A stretch of DNA of 64,000 nucleotides from Castor canadensis (GCF_047511655.1 NC_133394.1:56142501-56206500); one strand, 5' to 3'. Counted from the first letter of the stretch, positions 48,345 through 59,919 are shown. A program made the numbers and translations. Notes: generated by a model not told the origin, from the sequence alone.

Positions 48345-49490
48345 TTACATTTTAAAATGCCATGTACACACAGTCAAAATAATATTGCAAGAAAGAACAA
48401 AGTTGGAGAATTCACTTGTCCTGATTTCAAAACTTATTCCAAAGCTACAGTAATCAAAATAATACATTACTGGCATAAAGACAGGCATAAAGGCCAGAGA
48501 GCTCAGAATGAAATCTTTGTATATATGATCAAATCATTTTTAACAAGGATACCAAGGGAATATTTTCAATAAATGATGCTGAGAAAACTGCATCCACCTG
48601 CAATAGAATGACACTCACCTAAAATCATATACCAAAATTAACTTAAAAAATGGATCAAAGACCTAAACAAGAGCTGAAACTATGAAACTCTTAGAAGAAA
48701 CATACAGGACAAACTTCACGGCACTGGATTTGACAATGCTTTCTTGAATATGATACCAAAGGCACAGGAAACAAAAGAAAAAATAGACAAACTGACTTCA
48801 TCAAAATTAAAAACTTTTGTACAGAGTAACAAAAGAATCCCACAAAACATGCAAAGTATTTGCAAATCATTTATCTGATAAGGGGTCATGTATCAGTTAC
48901 TTTTATACTGGTATCAACAAAATACCTGACAGAAATAACTTAAGAAAACAAAGATTTATTTTGGTTCATAGTTCCAGAAGAGTCAGTACACCACAGCAGG
49001 GAGGGCATGGAAGAACACAGCAGTTCATAGCATAGCAGCCAGCAGAAAGAGAATATAGGAAGGGGCCAGAGCAAGACACAGCCCTCACAGACATGTGTCA
49101 TTGGCCTACTTCCTCCAACTAGGCCCCACTCTTGCCTTTCCCCACCTCCCAATAATGCCATTGCATTATGAATCAGTCAAGGGATTAAGCCATTCATTAG
49201 GTCAGAGTCCTCATGATCTAAGTGCCTAGGAAAATGCTATCACCGACATACCCAGAAGTGTACTTTACTAGTTGTTTCTCAATCAAGTTAACATTTAAAA
49301 TTATCCACCACAGTTTGATATCCAGAATGTACAGAGGAATTCTTAAGTTCAACAAAAACCAATCCAAGTGAAAAAGGATCTGAATAGACACTTATCTAAA
49401 GAAGACAGATGTCAAAAAACAAATGAAAAGATGCTTAAAATCACTATTGCCCTTAAGGAAAATTTTGATGCAGTTAATTAAAAAACATCT
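48345..49490 (+). mobile_element. Ancient L1 (L1M) ORF2 fragment split by an insertion
   Basis: 'gtcctgatttcaaaacttat', 'gctacagtaatcaaaataat' and 'aaatggatcaaagacctaaa' are conserved C-terminal ORF2 sequence of old L1. The coding order breaks after 'ttatctgataaggggtca' (48888) and resumes at 'gtttgatatccagaatgtac' (49313), so a 424 bp element is inserted. It is highly diverged. Confidence 0.75.
48889..49312. mobile_element. Putative solo LTR-like insertion (TG...CA ended)
   Basis: It begins 'tgtatcagttacttttatac' and ends 'aaaattatccaccaca', so the termini are TG and CA. Its length is 424 bp, and it splits a continuous L1 sequence exactly. Internal text ('caaagatttattttggttca', 'aatcagtcaagggattaagc') resembles the style of mammalian non-coding LTR/MaLR elements, but I could not name the family. 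No clear target duplication is visible. Confidence 0.45.
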
Positions 49491-49504
49491 AAAACATACA
49501 ACTC

Positions 49505-49735
49505 ATTAGGGATGCAGTATAGAGCTTATCTGGCATGTGCAAGATCCTGAGCTTGATCCCCAGAACTTTAAAAGAGAAAAAAATTGCAGGGTGTGGTAGT
49601 TCACACCTATAATCCCAGCATTCAAGAAACTGACATAGGAGGATAGACAGTTCAAGGCAGCCTGGGCTACAACAGCATGTCTAAGGCAAGTCTGGCCTAT
49701 ACAGCAAGATGCCATCTCAAAAACAAACAAAAATT
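49505..49735 (+). repeat. ID element followed by B1-like SINE
   Basis: ID-like 'gggatgcagtatagagctta' and 'ctgagcttgatccccagaac' (49508-49567) run into a B1 monomer ('tgtggtagttcacacctata', 'ccatctcaaaaacaaacaaa'). The order is ID then B1, reversed relative to the usual composite here. Confidence 0.8.
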
Positions 49736-49772
49736 GAACAAAATATGAAAGAAGATACATATAAAAAGAATC

Positions 49773-49985
49773 TTAGCCAGGTATGGTAGTTCAAGCCTTA
49801 GGAGGGAAAGATGAGGAGGAACATGGTTGAGGCCAGCCCCGGCAAAATGTTCAGAAAATCCCATCTCAACCAATGGCTGGACACAGTGGTGTGTGGTTGT
49901 CATCCCAGCCTATTTAGGGAAGTACAGAAGATCACAGTCTAGGCTGGCCCAAACTTTAAAAATAAACCAACGCAAAAAATTTTTT
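49773..49985 (+). repeat. B1-like dimer, degenerate
   Basis: Two head-to-tail B1-like halves: 'ccaggtatggtagttcaagc' with 'aaatcccatctcaaccaatg', and then 'ggctggacacagtggtgtgt' with 'gatcacagtctaggctggcc'. An A-rich tail is followed by a T-tract. Confidence 0.75.
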
Positions 49986-51819
49986 TTAAACACTGATGAG
50001 TTTAGAAGTTTCAAAAATACTAAAGATAAGTTTTGAAGTTTTTATGCTGTAAACAAGGATAGGGAGGCAGTAGGAAAAACATAAGGTTAACAGACAGCTA
50101 AGAAAAGAAACACTCAACTCCTATCTTCAATATCCTTTCTCAAGAATACTCGTCTTTAAACTCAACTGTTTATAACAAACAAGAAATTACAGCAACCCAA
50201 GAGGGGAAAAGATGACCTTATTTTATTTTATTTTGAGGCACTGGGCTAAAAATATTATTCAAGAATTTAGGTCAGATTAAGGTATAATTGGCACTTTTTG
50301 AGAATGATGGTAAATGGTGGCATCAGACATGAGTAAATTCTACCTTAATTTTCACAAAAGGAAAACATAGATGTTTAGAAAGTAAACATTATAGACCACT
50401 AAGCAAAACATTTGTTAGCCACAGATATACATTTTTAAAAACCCTTGGGAAAAAGCATTTCTTATGAAAAGAACTTCATAAATATCCTCTTCTGATAATT
50501 AAATTAGATGCTCAGGAAATTCTGCAGATGTTTCAACTTTATTTCAACAATGTATTTTGGCTCTTAACGAGAATAGAGGATAGGTCTTAATTTAAGTCTG
50601 CAAATCCAGCACCTACCACAGATCCTTGAACATAGCATATCCTCAAAACACAAATTTATTGATTACACTGTATGCTCTGGTTGGAAGGAAACTGGGAAAT
50701 TGTCACTGGGAACAATACAATGTGTACTTCAGGTGGCTTGACAGCTGACATAATAATCACATATAATGCATTTCTGTTAACAAACTAAAGGAATGTTTTA
50801 ATATTATTTATCACATGATCTGTATTTCACATTAACTTGTTCGACACTCTGAAAAGGCAAAACTATCTATCTATGCCCCAGATGGGTAGTACTTTTTCAC
50901 CTAGATTATAATACAATGCCTAACAATGAATAAATGAAAGAAGAATAAATCTAAAAGTGGGTAAAGTTAGCAAAATTATTGGATAATAAAATCAGTACTC
51001 AAAAAATTGTCAAAACTCACTTCATATAACTTTTCAGATTTTAATAATTACCTTCCAAATATTTAGAAGAAAAAAACTCAAAGAAAATATGATCTATATG
51101 TCAAAAAAAAGGAAAAGGAAACAAAGTAATCATGCCATTCATGAATCATGACATTCATCAGATAATTATTATAATAGACTTAAAAGTTACACCATTTGAT
51201 CAAAATATTCTTTGAATGTCAAAAAAACCCTAATTTTATACTTAACAGGAAATCATTTTTAAAAAATAAAAATAGGATGATTAAAGACACTGACAAACAC
51301 AAAAGTAACTAGAAGTAGTATCACGATTATTAGCAAACAAAGGCAAAAGTACATATATAGGTACATATGTATAAAACAGGACAGAGAGTAATTTTATATT
51401 TATATTTTATATTTAATTGAAACTTAATTTAGAAGGTATATACCAAAGTGAAATCACTGCATCAATGCTCTTTATAGGTCAAATAATACGAGAAAATAAA
51501 TCAACCTGTTATAAGAAAATAAGATAAAATTGCATTTACAGTGCTAGTACTCATAAGACACCAAAATTATCATACCTGGCCCTAACACATTGATAAATCT
51601 GAAAAAAAATAGCAGAAAATAACATGGAAACCAAGAATATACCCTAAGTACTGATTAAAATATGACAAATTGAAAAATGAGGCAATGTACACACCAAAAT
51701 GTGGTCAAATAAGTCACTTTAAATTTTATTGCTTTAATTAAGAAGTAATAAAATTAAAATGCATGAAATAAGAATTCAACTCAGCAAAAGTATATGAATA
51801 CCTTAAGTATTAGAAACAA
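49986..51819. other. ADAD1 intron 4, mostly unannotated
   Basis: A/T-rich intronic DNA with no exon. A weak L2/MIR-like 3' segment ('gcacctaccacagatccttg', 'ctcaaaacacaaatttattg') lies at about 50600-50670. Nothing else is identified. Confidence 0.45.
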
Positions 51820-52155
51820 ATGAGCTGGGCACTGTGGCTCACATTTTAATCCCAGTTACTTGGGAGATAGATAGCAGGAGGATTGTAGTTTGAGGCCAAC
51901 CCAGCCAAAAAGTTAGCGAGCCCCATCTCAACAAAAAAGGTGGATATAGTGGCCCAAACTTGTCATTTAAGCTATCTGGGAGGAAAAAGTAGGGGGACTG
52001 CAATCCAGACCAATTTGGGCTAAAAAATGTGAGATCCTTCCTGAAAAATAACTAATGCAAAAAAGGACTGGACATATAGCTCAAGTGGTAGAGTGCCTGC
52101 CTACCAACTGCAAGGCCCTGAGTTTAAACCCTGTCAAAAAAAAGAGAGAAATGAA
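51820..52155 (+). repeat. Trimeric SINE: B1-like, B1-like, ID-like
   Basis: First B1-like unit 'gagctgggcactgtggctca' to 'agcgagccccatctcaac'. Second unit 'ggtggatatagtggcccaaa' to 'gtgagatccttcctg'. Then a complete ID-like half 'ggactggacatatagctcaa', 'gtgcctgcctaccaactgca', 'gagtttaaaccctgtc', and an A-tail. Confidence 0.85.
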
Positions 52156-52399
52156 AGAAAAGCTGAAGTAAACAGACTAAAAACAAATAAAAAGTTCAGC
52201 AGTAGAAATAAAGTGATGATTTGTAATTAAAAAGAATGAGTTAGTAGTTATTGCTTAATATCAAATTTAAATTTTTTTTCTTTTTAAAAGTTGCTTCATT
52301 CAGAGGAAAAACTAAATGTAATCTTACATGAATGGTGGCAAAAACCTGTATGATAACATGGTCTTTAAACTGATTAACATTTAATAAGAACTACTATTA

Positions 52400-52620
52400 T
52401 TTGATTGTGTATAAGGACTTTGCATGCATAATTTATTTAATCCTAATGACAGCCACAGTGCATACATACTATCATTGACCCCACCTTTCAAGTGAGAAAG
52501 GCAAATAGCACATCCTCACAGGCTCAATTTTTAATCTTAGCAATCTAATTCTAAAGATTACATCCTCTACCTATTTGCTATGCTATCTTCAATTATTTTC
52601 TCCAGCAACTTCTATTCACT
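52400..52620 (+). repeat. MIR element
   Basis: 'atttatttaatcctaatgac' and 'ccccacctttcaagtgagaa' form a diverged MIR core, followed by 'acatcctcacaggctcaa'. Confidence 0.65.
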
Positions 52621-52953
52621 GATTTAACACAAAGCATTAAATGTACAGGGTTAAGTGCACAGTAAGAATCTAAAAATTTACAGAAAGAAAACACATTTCA
52701 GGACTTGAACGCATTAATAATCTGACAAGTTCTCACAGTTTAGCAACATGAAATTGTTTCTTTTAGTGCTGACATTTGCAAGTGCATTTAAACCAAGATT
52801 AAAGATATCAGCAGGTGGCAACTAAAGGAAATTATCCAAATCCTGTAATTTGTTTTATAGTTTCCAAGTAACTCTTGATTATCACAAATCTTTCAGGTAA
52901 CTCCTTCTGGAAAATGATACATGTTCAAATACTTTATCATCAAGAGTATTTAC

Positions 52954-53121
52954 CTGATGGTTCTAAAACTTTTGGTTCAGGTTCATCCAATTGTAGAAGC
53001 TCATCAAGAGCTAATTTTGCTGCGTTGGATCTAGACTCCTTTTTATTTTGTCCCAGTCCAGTCTTGTATTGAATACCATCCACCACAGCACAAAAAGCAA
53101 AATATGGTCCCATAATATTAC
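52954..53121 (-). CDS. ADAD1: ADAD1 exon 4 (coding exon 3), second half of dsRBD
   Basis: Encodes residues 121-176: '[20 protein letters not shown]', '[20 protein letters not shown]', '[16 protein letters not shown]'. The '[18 protein letters not shown]' block (142-159) is the signature C-terminal helix of a double-stranded-RNA-binding domain, whose Lys pair contacts the RNA backbone. The acceptor is 'ttcttttttaag' above 53121 and the donor is TCAG|GTAAAT. Length 168, phase 1 in and out. The acidic/proline tail starts the linker to the deaminase-like domain. Confidence 0.95.
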
Positions 53122-55031
53122 CTTAAAAAAGAACTCAGAATGACTGCTATAATAATTCACAGTATATTCTTACAAATATTTATTGGAAGATATTCCAGTA
53201 AAAATTATGCAAACTATTTAGTCTAAAACATTAACCAGTTTTTTTTTTTTTTTGTAGGGCCAACAATGATGGGCTCTTGAACTAGTTATAAGGATTCAAG
53301 CAAATAGGATGGCTCTAAATTCAATGTGTGCAGTAAAACCAGCTTTAGTATACAGGTCATATATGGGGTTACAGTAGCTAGCATTATGCTTCACAATACA
53401 AATAAAGTTGAATTTCTCCCACCGTTGGATTGCCCTAATAGTCTTAGAAATCCCAGAAAATAACAATCCTTTTGAAGAAACCTATGTACCCATTAGGGCA
53501 CCATGGTAACCAATTCAATCCTAAAGGCTCTAGTCTTTGGTTATAGATGGCTATGTACAACATCATTGCACCAAAGTCCAACTATCTTATTTATTCATAT
53601 TCACAACCACATTACATTAAGTATTTTCCCAACACCTGACTGCATCTAGATAAATATGCTTTCCTTCACAACCCAACACTTCAATTTCCCAAGTTCCTTC
53701 CTTAATGTTCCAAACCAAATTCATTAAACCAGAGAACATTTTGTATAGTTAACAAAAGGCCTAGATGATTCTTATGTAGGAGACAAAACACATCAAATTT
53801 GTTATTAAGTGTTCTGTGTCAGAATGCTGATGTTTAACCTTCAGCCTATTTATAACCCAAACATTTGTGGGCTATAAACATTATGGGTCTAAATCAAAGT
53901 AGTGCTTCTTAAAAATACTGATAGTCTGGTCTCAATACAAAACCCACTGAATAATACTTTGAACATAAAAATGAACATCATTAACAATCAATGGGTCATG
54001 TTTTGTGAGTAGTTTTTCACAGAGCAGTTAAGGTTCTTCCTGGTCAATTCTTTTTTGCAGCAACCAATAACTTACATTTTCTAGGAGTGATCTGATAATA
54101 AATAATACAAGAAAGCTACAGGTTATACAAAGGTTAAGCTCACCAGGTATATAACACCAACTTCCATATTAAGACCTACTTTTGTCACCGGTTCAGTTTA
54201 CTGGTATTTCATCCAAAACAATAGTCAGAAACATCATGTCACTAAAATTTCAAAAGCTTTACATTTTTTGCCATGATTCCAGCTTTGAGATCCTTATTGG
54301 CAAAAGTTAGTGCCGGGAAAATCAAAGAAGCCATACTCGTGTGTGTGTGTGTGTACAAATATTTTAAGACATTTTTCTGACTTTTAACTTGTCAATGCAT
54401 CTTAGAAGCACTTACTTTGCCACTTTCCTAAAGCTCTTCCTAATCACTGTCCATTAACATAATGAGAACAGAAACTGCTTCCTGCATTTTATTCATCTAT
54501 ACTTCTGTAGTCTTCAGCAAGTAAACATGGTAAGAGACTGTTCAGGTTAAGGGTTTGTAGAATGATGGAAACTAACAGATAAGTCTGCAGTTACAATACC
54601 AACTAAATAAATGCTGTTTTCACATCATATCCTTGAGTTTCAGGGGGCAAATTTGACCATATTTTTTTCTTAGGCATCATAATCACAGAAATCTTTCTCC
54701 TAAGAAAATCATAGTACAAATTCTTAACATCTTTAAAAGGATGTTTACTGTACAAGAAGTACACACACCACAAAATAATCTGTAAGACTGACTTAAATTC
54801 AGCTAGTTATATACAAAAAATACAACTGTAAGTTTTTGTATATTTGAGTACATGCAGAGCCTCAAAAAGCTAAAGCATGAATATAAAATTTCTTAGTATA
54901 CTTGTCAAAACAGTAATTATCTAGCTCTAATATTGCATACAATAAGTAAATGTAGCACTGCCTTACATGTTTTGCTTTTAATTGGAAAATATTTTCCAGT
55001 ATTTAGATAATTAGGCATAATTTGCACTTGC
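53122..55031. other. ADAD1 intron 3, no recognised element
   Basis: Largely unique sequence with a poly-T tract (53239-53253) and a short (GT)n at 54339-54354. The intron starts with GC rather than GT on the minus strand. Confidence 0.6.
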
Positions 55032-55220
55032 CTGTTGTTATGGTTTCCTTAAGGTCAAGCTGAACTCGCTGCATTTGTGCAAACTGGTGTAAGGCTGACA
55101 CAGGATTTATCTCTCCACGCTTGTATTTCATTATGAATTCTTTAGGTATTTTTTTTGAAGGAAGGACAGGGTTTGAAATAGATGTAAGACTTTTAGAAAG
55201 CAATGGTTCTGGAAAATTAC
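55032..55220 (-). CDS. ADAD1: ADAD1 exon 3 (coding exon 2), N-terminal region and first half of dsRBD
   Basis: Encodes residues 58-120: '[20 protein letters not shown]', '[20 protein letters not shown]', '[20 protein letters not shown]'. The dsRBD begins near residue 96 with '[11 protein letters not shown]', the usual N-terminal helix. The acceptor is 'aaatgcttttag'-like ('gcttttag' above 55220). The frame and the match of exon 4 put the exon end at ACAG|GCAAGT, a GC donor with otherwise perfect consensus. No GT donor nearby would keep the frame without adding residues. Length 189, phase 1 in and out. Confidence 0.93.
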
Positions 55221-55944
55221 CTAAAAGCAAATGTTTACAATGGTCAACTTGGTTTTTAAAAAAAAAAAAGTGAACAGAAACACTAAATCCTCCCTGAAAA
55301 CTAAAGATACATTTAGTCATATGCATTTTTCATAAGTTTTTACTAGATGATTTTGGCAAACATAAGCATGATGTTACTATATGTATCTTCTAGTGTACTA
55401 AGACCATTTTGTGAAGAAACAATATTATCATGCCATAATGTTACCAAAGAATCATGCAATCTTCATGATGGTAAGGTCTTCAGAGACTATGCTATTTTTA
55501 CAGATGATGTCACTAAAGCCTACAATGGAGAAAGATACAGATCTGGATCTGCTGGGACTGTAACTCAGTTTCTGGTTCCCATCTACTATTTTATAACGCT
55601 TATTGTACTCAGGCAGTATAGATTATTGGATTCAAATTCAGTATTTTTAACAGTATATTTGTTCCTGCTTTATATTTATCTGCTAAGTGTTATATGAAAT
55701 ACAAACTAGTATAAGCTCAGTCCTTCCTTTCCTTCAAAAATGCAAGACACACATGAAGTGTTTTACCAGTGCAGGTGGGAACAAATTGTTAAATGAGCAG
55801 CAGGGGGGAAATTCTACAGGCCTCCTACAGTGTTGGGAGTCAGATACCGGCTCCAGGTAGGGGATGGCCACAGTGAAGTGTGTGTGTGTAGGAAACATTT
55901 AAATAAGCACTGAGGCACTTGTGCAAAAGAAAAAGAAGTCATAC

Positions 55945-56124
55945 CTGTCACTTGTGTAACCTTGGATGCCATATTCGACAGGCTACAATTTTCCGAGGAA
56001 TATCCTGTGGGTGTTGTTACCATCTGGACTGATCTTTGAACTGGTAAATTCTTTTTCAGCATCTGAGCAAAGCTAGGGACCCTGGAACTCTGAAACCAGT
56101 CATTGTTGCCAGACATTTTTTCAC
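55945..56124 (-). CDS. ADAD1: ADAD1 exon 2 (first coding exon) with start codon
   Basis: The start codon lies at 56116-56114, eight bases after the acceptor 'aatttgtag'. The A-rich context (GTGAAAAA before ATG) has A at -3. Residues 1-57: '[20 protein letters not shown]', '[20 protein letters not shown]', '[17 protein letters not shown]'. The human protein begins with nearly the same residues, which settles the start. The donor is ACAG|GTATGA. The joined exons 2-11 give 540 codons; the family length is about 576. A (GT)15 run (plus-strand AC, 56229-56258) lies in the preceding intron about 105-135 nt upstream of the acceptor. Confidence 0.96.
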
Positions 56125-56226
56125 CTACAAATTATGATAAAATTGCCAGAAAACTTAAAATACTAGGTAAACAAAAAACAATTTAGGAAAAAAAAAATCC
56201 AAATTCCCTTCATATCCGTAAGTAAC

Positions 56227-56228
<2 letters not shown>

Positions 56229-56258
<30 letters not shown>
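56229..56258. repeat. (AC)15 microsatellite
   Basis: An uninterrupted AC run on the plus strand, within ADAD1 intron 1. It reads GT on the transcribed strand. Confidence 0.98.
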
Positions 56259-56260
<2 letters not shown>

Positions 56261-56379
56261 CTGAAACCAAATCCCTCTATAAATCCCTACATAGTAAGTT
56301 TATTGACACTGAGCTCTTCTCCCAAACCTCTTCCCCAAGTTCTACTACAAAGTGGGAAAGAAGGGGCTGTGGACCATGG

Positions 56380-56860
56380 ATGCCCTCAGCAAGGTCACGC
56401 GGAAAGAGGAGAAAAAGGAAATCCCACATGGTGGCCTCCCAAACCTTTGCCCAACTCTCACCCCCGAGGTTGTCCTTCCCAACGTCCTCTCTGCTGGGCC
56501 CAGCAGGCAAGCGGGTGGCTAGAGGAAGGCTTAGCCGCAGGCCTGGGGCGGGGGCTCGCCGGCTGCCACCCGCAGCCGCCATTGCTTCCTCTTCTTGGCG
56601 TCAACCACTCCCTGAGGCCTCTCTGTGCCAGGGCCACGCGGCTTGGAGTCGCGTCTTTCGAAAGCAGCCTCGCGGCGCCCCTGCAAAACCCTGCCGGCGC
56701 TCCCGCACTGCTCCTCATCCAATCACCAACGGTCTCCTGTGGCTCGCGCCCCGCCTCCACGCTTACTTACGCCAGCGTCCTGCCTGCGTTGCTCCGTGTG
56801 CCTTACATCTGCCCAGGAAGAGAGGCGGAAGAAATGTGACGCACGTTCGGGTCTTCGGAC
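56380..56860. promoter_or_regulatory. ADAD1: CpG island, probable ADAD1 promoter
   Basis: This is the only G+C-rich, CpG-dense stretch in an A/T-rich window, e.g. 'cctggggcgggggctcgccg' near 56540 and 'ccacgcggcttggagtcgcg' near 56635. It lies just upstream of the first coding exon of ADAD1 and contains a strong splice donor for a noncoding first exon (56770). At its outer edge are an ETS-like GCGGAAG (56825-56831) and a CRE-type half site TGACG (56837-56841). There is no TATA box. Use in testis is known for ADAD1, but the exact start site is inference. Confidence 0.75.
56771..56830 (-). other. ADAD1: Putative noncoding exon 1 of ADAD1
   Basis: On the minus strand the CpG island holds 'gacgctggc' followed by GTAAGTAAG, a near-perfect donor with the exon ending at 56771. 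The coding exon 2 starts with an acceptor only eight bases before ATG, so a separate 5'UTR exon is required. The upstream boundary (about 56830) is a guess. Confidence 0.5.
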
Positions 56861-57975
56861 ATGTTGGCTAAGTTCTCAAGGCACCCGACATTGGGCAGGC
56901 TGTCCGCTCTCTCGTCCAGGCCTCTTTCTCTCAGGTGCCTCCTGCCATCCTCACTACACTGTACGGATGGTTATCTATAACTAGTTGCCTGTATCTAGGG
57001 CATCGTTACCCAGGGTGGTCGGGCTAACCCAGGGGTACTCGTGTAAGGGAATTTTCTAGGAAACCTTTCATTATATGCCCAGTTACGGTCTGAGAAATTG
57101 GCCATGGGCAAGGCTTAGCTTTAGCAGCAGCCTTCTTGTGTATAGACAAAACCACCACACGTTGAAGCTTGAGTAGCAGAACAATTATGAAGACAGGTGG
57201 GGTGCTGAGAACACATAGTCCTAATATTTGATGACAAACCCAATGTGGGGTTTTTCAATTCTTTGCTGTCATACAAGTTGAAAGAGGACCTTATCGAGGC
57301 GTCAGCTGATAGATTATTGAACATATTTTAAGTACGGAATCACCAAGTTTTAGAATATAAGCAAGGAGGAATTCAAAGAATTGAATTTTGTTATCTTAGT
57401 GGTCATCTACTTTTCTCTGTGGTCAAGGTTTCTCAAAAGTTGAATTTATTTTTTAAAAAGAGGGAAAATTTAAAAAAAAAAGGACAATGGAATTGATGGT
57501 AACCTACCTCACTGTAGCAAGAAGTAACACCTATTCACAAATACATGATGAAACTGGAAAAACACATTTTTAACAAAAGTGTATTTTTCTTTAGAGATTG
57601 TTAAGATGCGTTGATAATACTGCTTTGATCAAGTGTCCAGTAATAAGTGTAATAATTTATGGTTTACTTCTGGCACATACATTCCATATTCATTTTGCCT
57701 TAGTGTGTTAGGTGATTGGGACTTATTCAATGGAACAATTTGTCAAAAGATGTGAAGAGTTTGAGATTTTTACTCTATTTGAAGCTTTAAAGTTAGCTTT
57801 CAAGAATGCTGGCAAGAAGACATGAGATCTCTGTGTCAGAGACAAAGGACTGTACCATTTATAGCATGGGTATCAGCATGTCTGGATGGTTCGCCTTACC
57901 CCCAAATCCCAAAGATGCAGCATGTATCGATCCCGATGAATACTGTGTACATAGTGGATTGTATTACACAAGTCT
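56861..57975. other. Intergenic region between KIAA1109 and ADAD1
   Basis: Mostly unique sequence; no exon, SINE or RNA gene recognised. Small open frames here have no recognisable domain. Confidence 0.5.
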
Positions 57976-58460
57976 GAGTTTAGGGAACTTTAATTTTATT
58001 TTACTTTTTAATTTTAATTGTATTTTTTATATTATTGTATTGGGGGTACATTGTGACATTTACAAAATGTTTTACAATGTATCATGGTTGAATTTACCCC
58101 CTCCATCATTCTCTTTTATCTCCCCTACCCACAACTGTGGAAAAATTCAACAGGTCTCATTTTTCCATTTTTATACATGAGTGCATAGTATTTTCACCAC
58201 ATTCACATTTCCTTATATCCTTTTTACACCCTTTCCTTATATCCTCTCCCCTTCCACTGGTACCAAACACCCAGATGGGACCTATTTTACCTTCCTGTTC
58301 TGTTTTTGAAAAAAAGACATTTTTGTTTAAGATAGCTATATGGGCAGTTTCATTGTGACATTTCCATTTATATATGTATTATAACCAGAATTGGTTCATC
58401 TCTATTTTTCCTTTCTACCTTGGTCCCCGTCTTATGGTGATTTCAACGGGTTGTAATTTT
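57976..58460 (-). mobile_element. Antisense L1 3'UTR end
   Basis: It runs from an A/T-rich tail at 57985-58040 into 'gggggtacattgtgacattt', 'ccctccatcattctctttta', 'tcaacaggtctcatttttcc', and 'gggcagtttcattgtgacat'. This is the reverse complement of the L1-A/L1-D type 3'UTR, and it ends near 58460 without coding sequence. Confidence 0.8.
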
Positions 58461-58461
58461 A

Positions 58462-58690
58462 CCTACTCAGGAGGCAGAGATTGGAGCATTTTGGTTTAAA
58501 AAGTTCAAGAGACCCCATTTCAACCAATAAAAGCTACTGTATAGTTGGGAACACAGAGGTGCATCACCATGACCAACTTGAGATGGAGGTCTTGGTAACG
58601 TTTTGCATGGACTGACCTTTTAATTGTGGTCCTCCCAATCTCTGCCTCCGGAGTAGCTAGGATTAAAGGTGTGAGCCATTGCCCCTGGCC
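58462..58690. repeat. SINE pieces, head-to-head B1-like halves
   Basis: A forward B1-like segment ('tactcaggaggcagagattg', 'gagaccccatttcaaccaat') is followed by antisense B1-like text ('cctcccaatctctgcctccg', 'gtagctaggattaaaggtgt'). The halves face each other, so this is two insertions or an inverted one. Confidence 0.65.
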
Positions 58691-58732
58691 AAATCACAAA
58701 AATTTTGAATAGAGATTTATTTATATTATTAA

Positions 58733-58808
58733 TTTGGTGTTGGGAATTGAATATTTGGCCTTAAGCAACCAAGCACATGCAGTACCACTGAGCCACATCC
58801 CCAGCCTT
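58733..58808 (-). repeat. ID-type SINE, antisense
   Basis: 'gttgggaattgaatatttgg' with 'accactgagccacatcccca' is the reverse complement of an ID element (ggggatgtggctcagtggt...). Confidence 0.8.
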
Positions 58809-59919
58809 ATAGATTTAAACTGTCCTTTTTTAAAAATAGCATTATCACAGTAAGTACCAGATATGGGGTAAATTCTTGTCATATTTTTGGAAGTCATATC
58901 AAGAATATTGAAATCTAAAGAAGTTTTAAAAAAATCATTTAGAACTACTGGCATATTATTTCTTTGAAGAAGAGAATTAACACCTAAAAGAGGATTCAAA
59001 TAGGGGACTGATTTCTTTATTTTTAGTTGATTAAGACAATAGAATGAAAGTAGGTATAGAATTTGCTTTTCTGATGAGCCTGACTAGTGGAATAGACACT
59101 ACAGGCACTGATTCTTTGGGTGAGCTGGTAAAGATTTAGAGACAAGGCAGATGACAAATAAGATGGTTTAGCATATGAATACAAAATTAGGATTATAACA
59201 CTAGGGTTTTACTTTTAATTGTGTAATAAATTGCTATGTGACATTAAACAGAAAATCTGAACATTCCTGTTGATAGCATATAAACATTCATCATTGGTTC
59301 TTCTGGAGGATCTTTTGTTGCTGTTGAATCTGTAAGGAATAAGATTACCTTATGCATCTACATGCAAGGTCTACACCAAAGGCTTTCATGAGGTGCCTTC
59401 TAGCTCTAGTTTCTTCAGTTCTATTGTTTATCATTCTTTAACTGTTGTCCTGACTTGCTAGATTGCAGGTAACTTTGAATACTATTTTATTTACCAATTT
59501 TTTGGTGCCAGAGATTTGATAATTATTTTAGATCTTACAATCCTGTTAAAATCTTTTTAGTGTACCTAAAATGTATATTATATTAGGTTTATATATTATA
59601 CTTTTATATGGATGAAAGAGTCCATTTAAACATAAATGTAAGAAATTTAGTATAATAATAAAAATCATCAGCTGTGCATTTAACACACCATTAGAATAAA
59701 ACAATGCCCAATGTTTCTGAAACCTCTGGTTTGCCTCTTCCTGACTATATCCTCCTGGGATTATTTCTTAGAAGCATAAATGTTTTATGTATTTAAATAT
59801 TTTTATACATATTATTTAGCTATGAATACAGATAATTGCAAAACAAGATGGGCAGCTATTAATTATAAATTATTATAATTAAATAATAGCATATATAAAA
59901 AGACCCCAGAACTGTAGAC
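58809..59919. other. Intergenic region downstream of KIAA1109
   Basis: A/T-rich sequence with no recognised repeat or exon. Confidence 0.45.

Noticed and set aside
55347..55697. 116-codon plus-strand frame in ADAD1 intron 2 with hydrophobic end
   Set aside because: No family resemblance, no splice or promoter context; it is A/T-rich sequence, and its length is within chance for this window.
56303..56871. Long plus-strand open frames (163-178 codons) across the CpG island
   Set aside because: Open frames are expected in G+C-rich DNA with few stops. They show no recognisable domain, and both overlap the putative promoter and first exon of ADAD1.
57806..58180. 124-codon plus-strand frame
   Set aside because: Its second half is the antisense L1 3'UTR (57976-58460), so it is a chance fusion of unique and repeat sequence.
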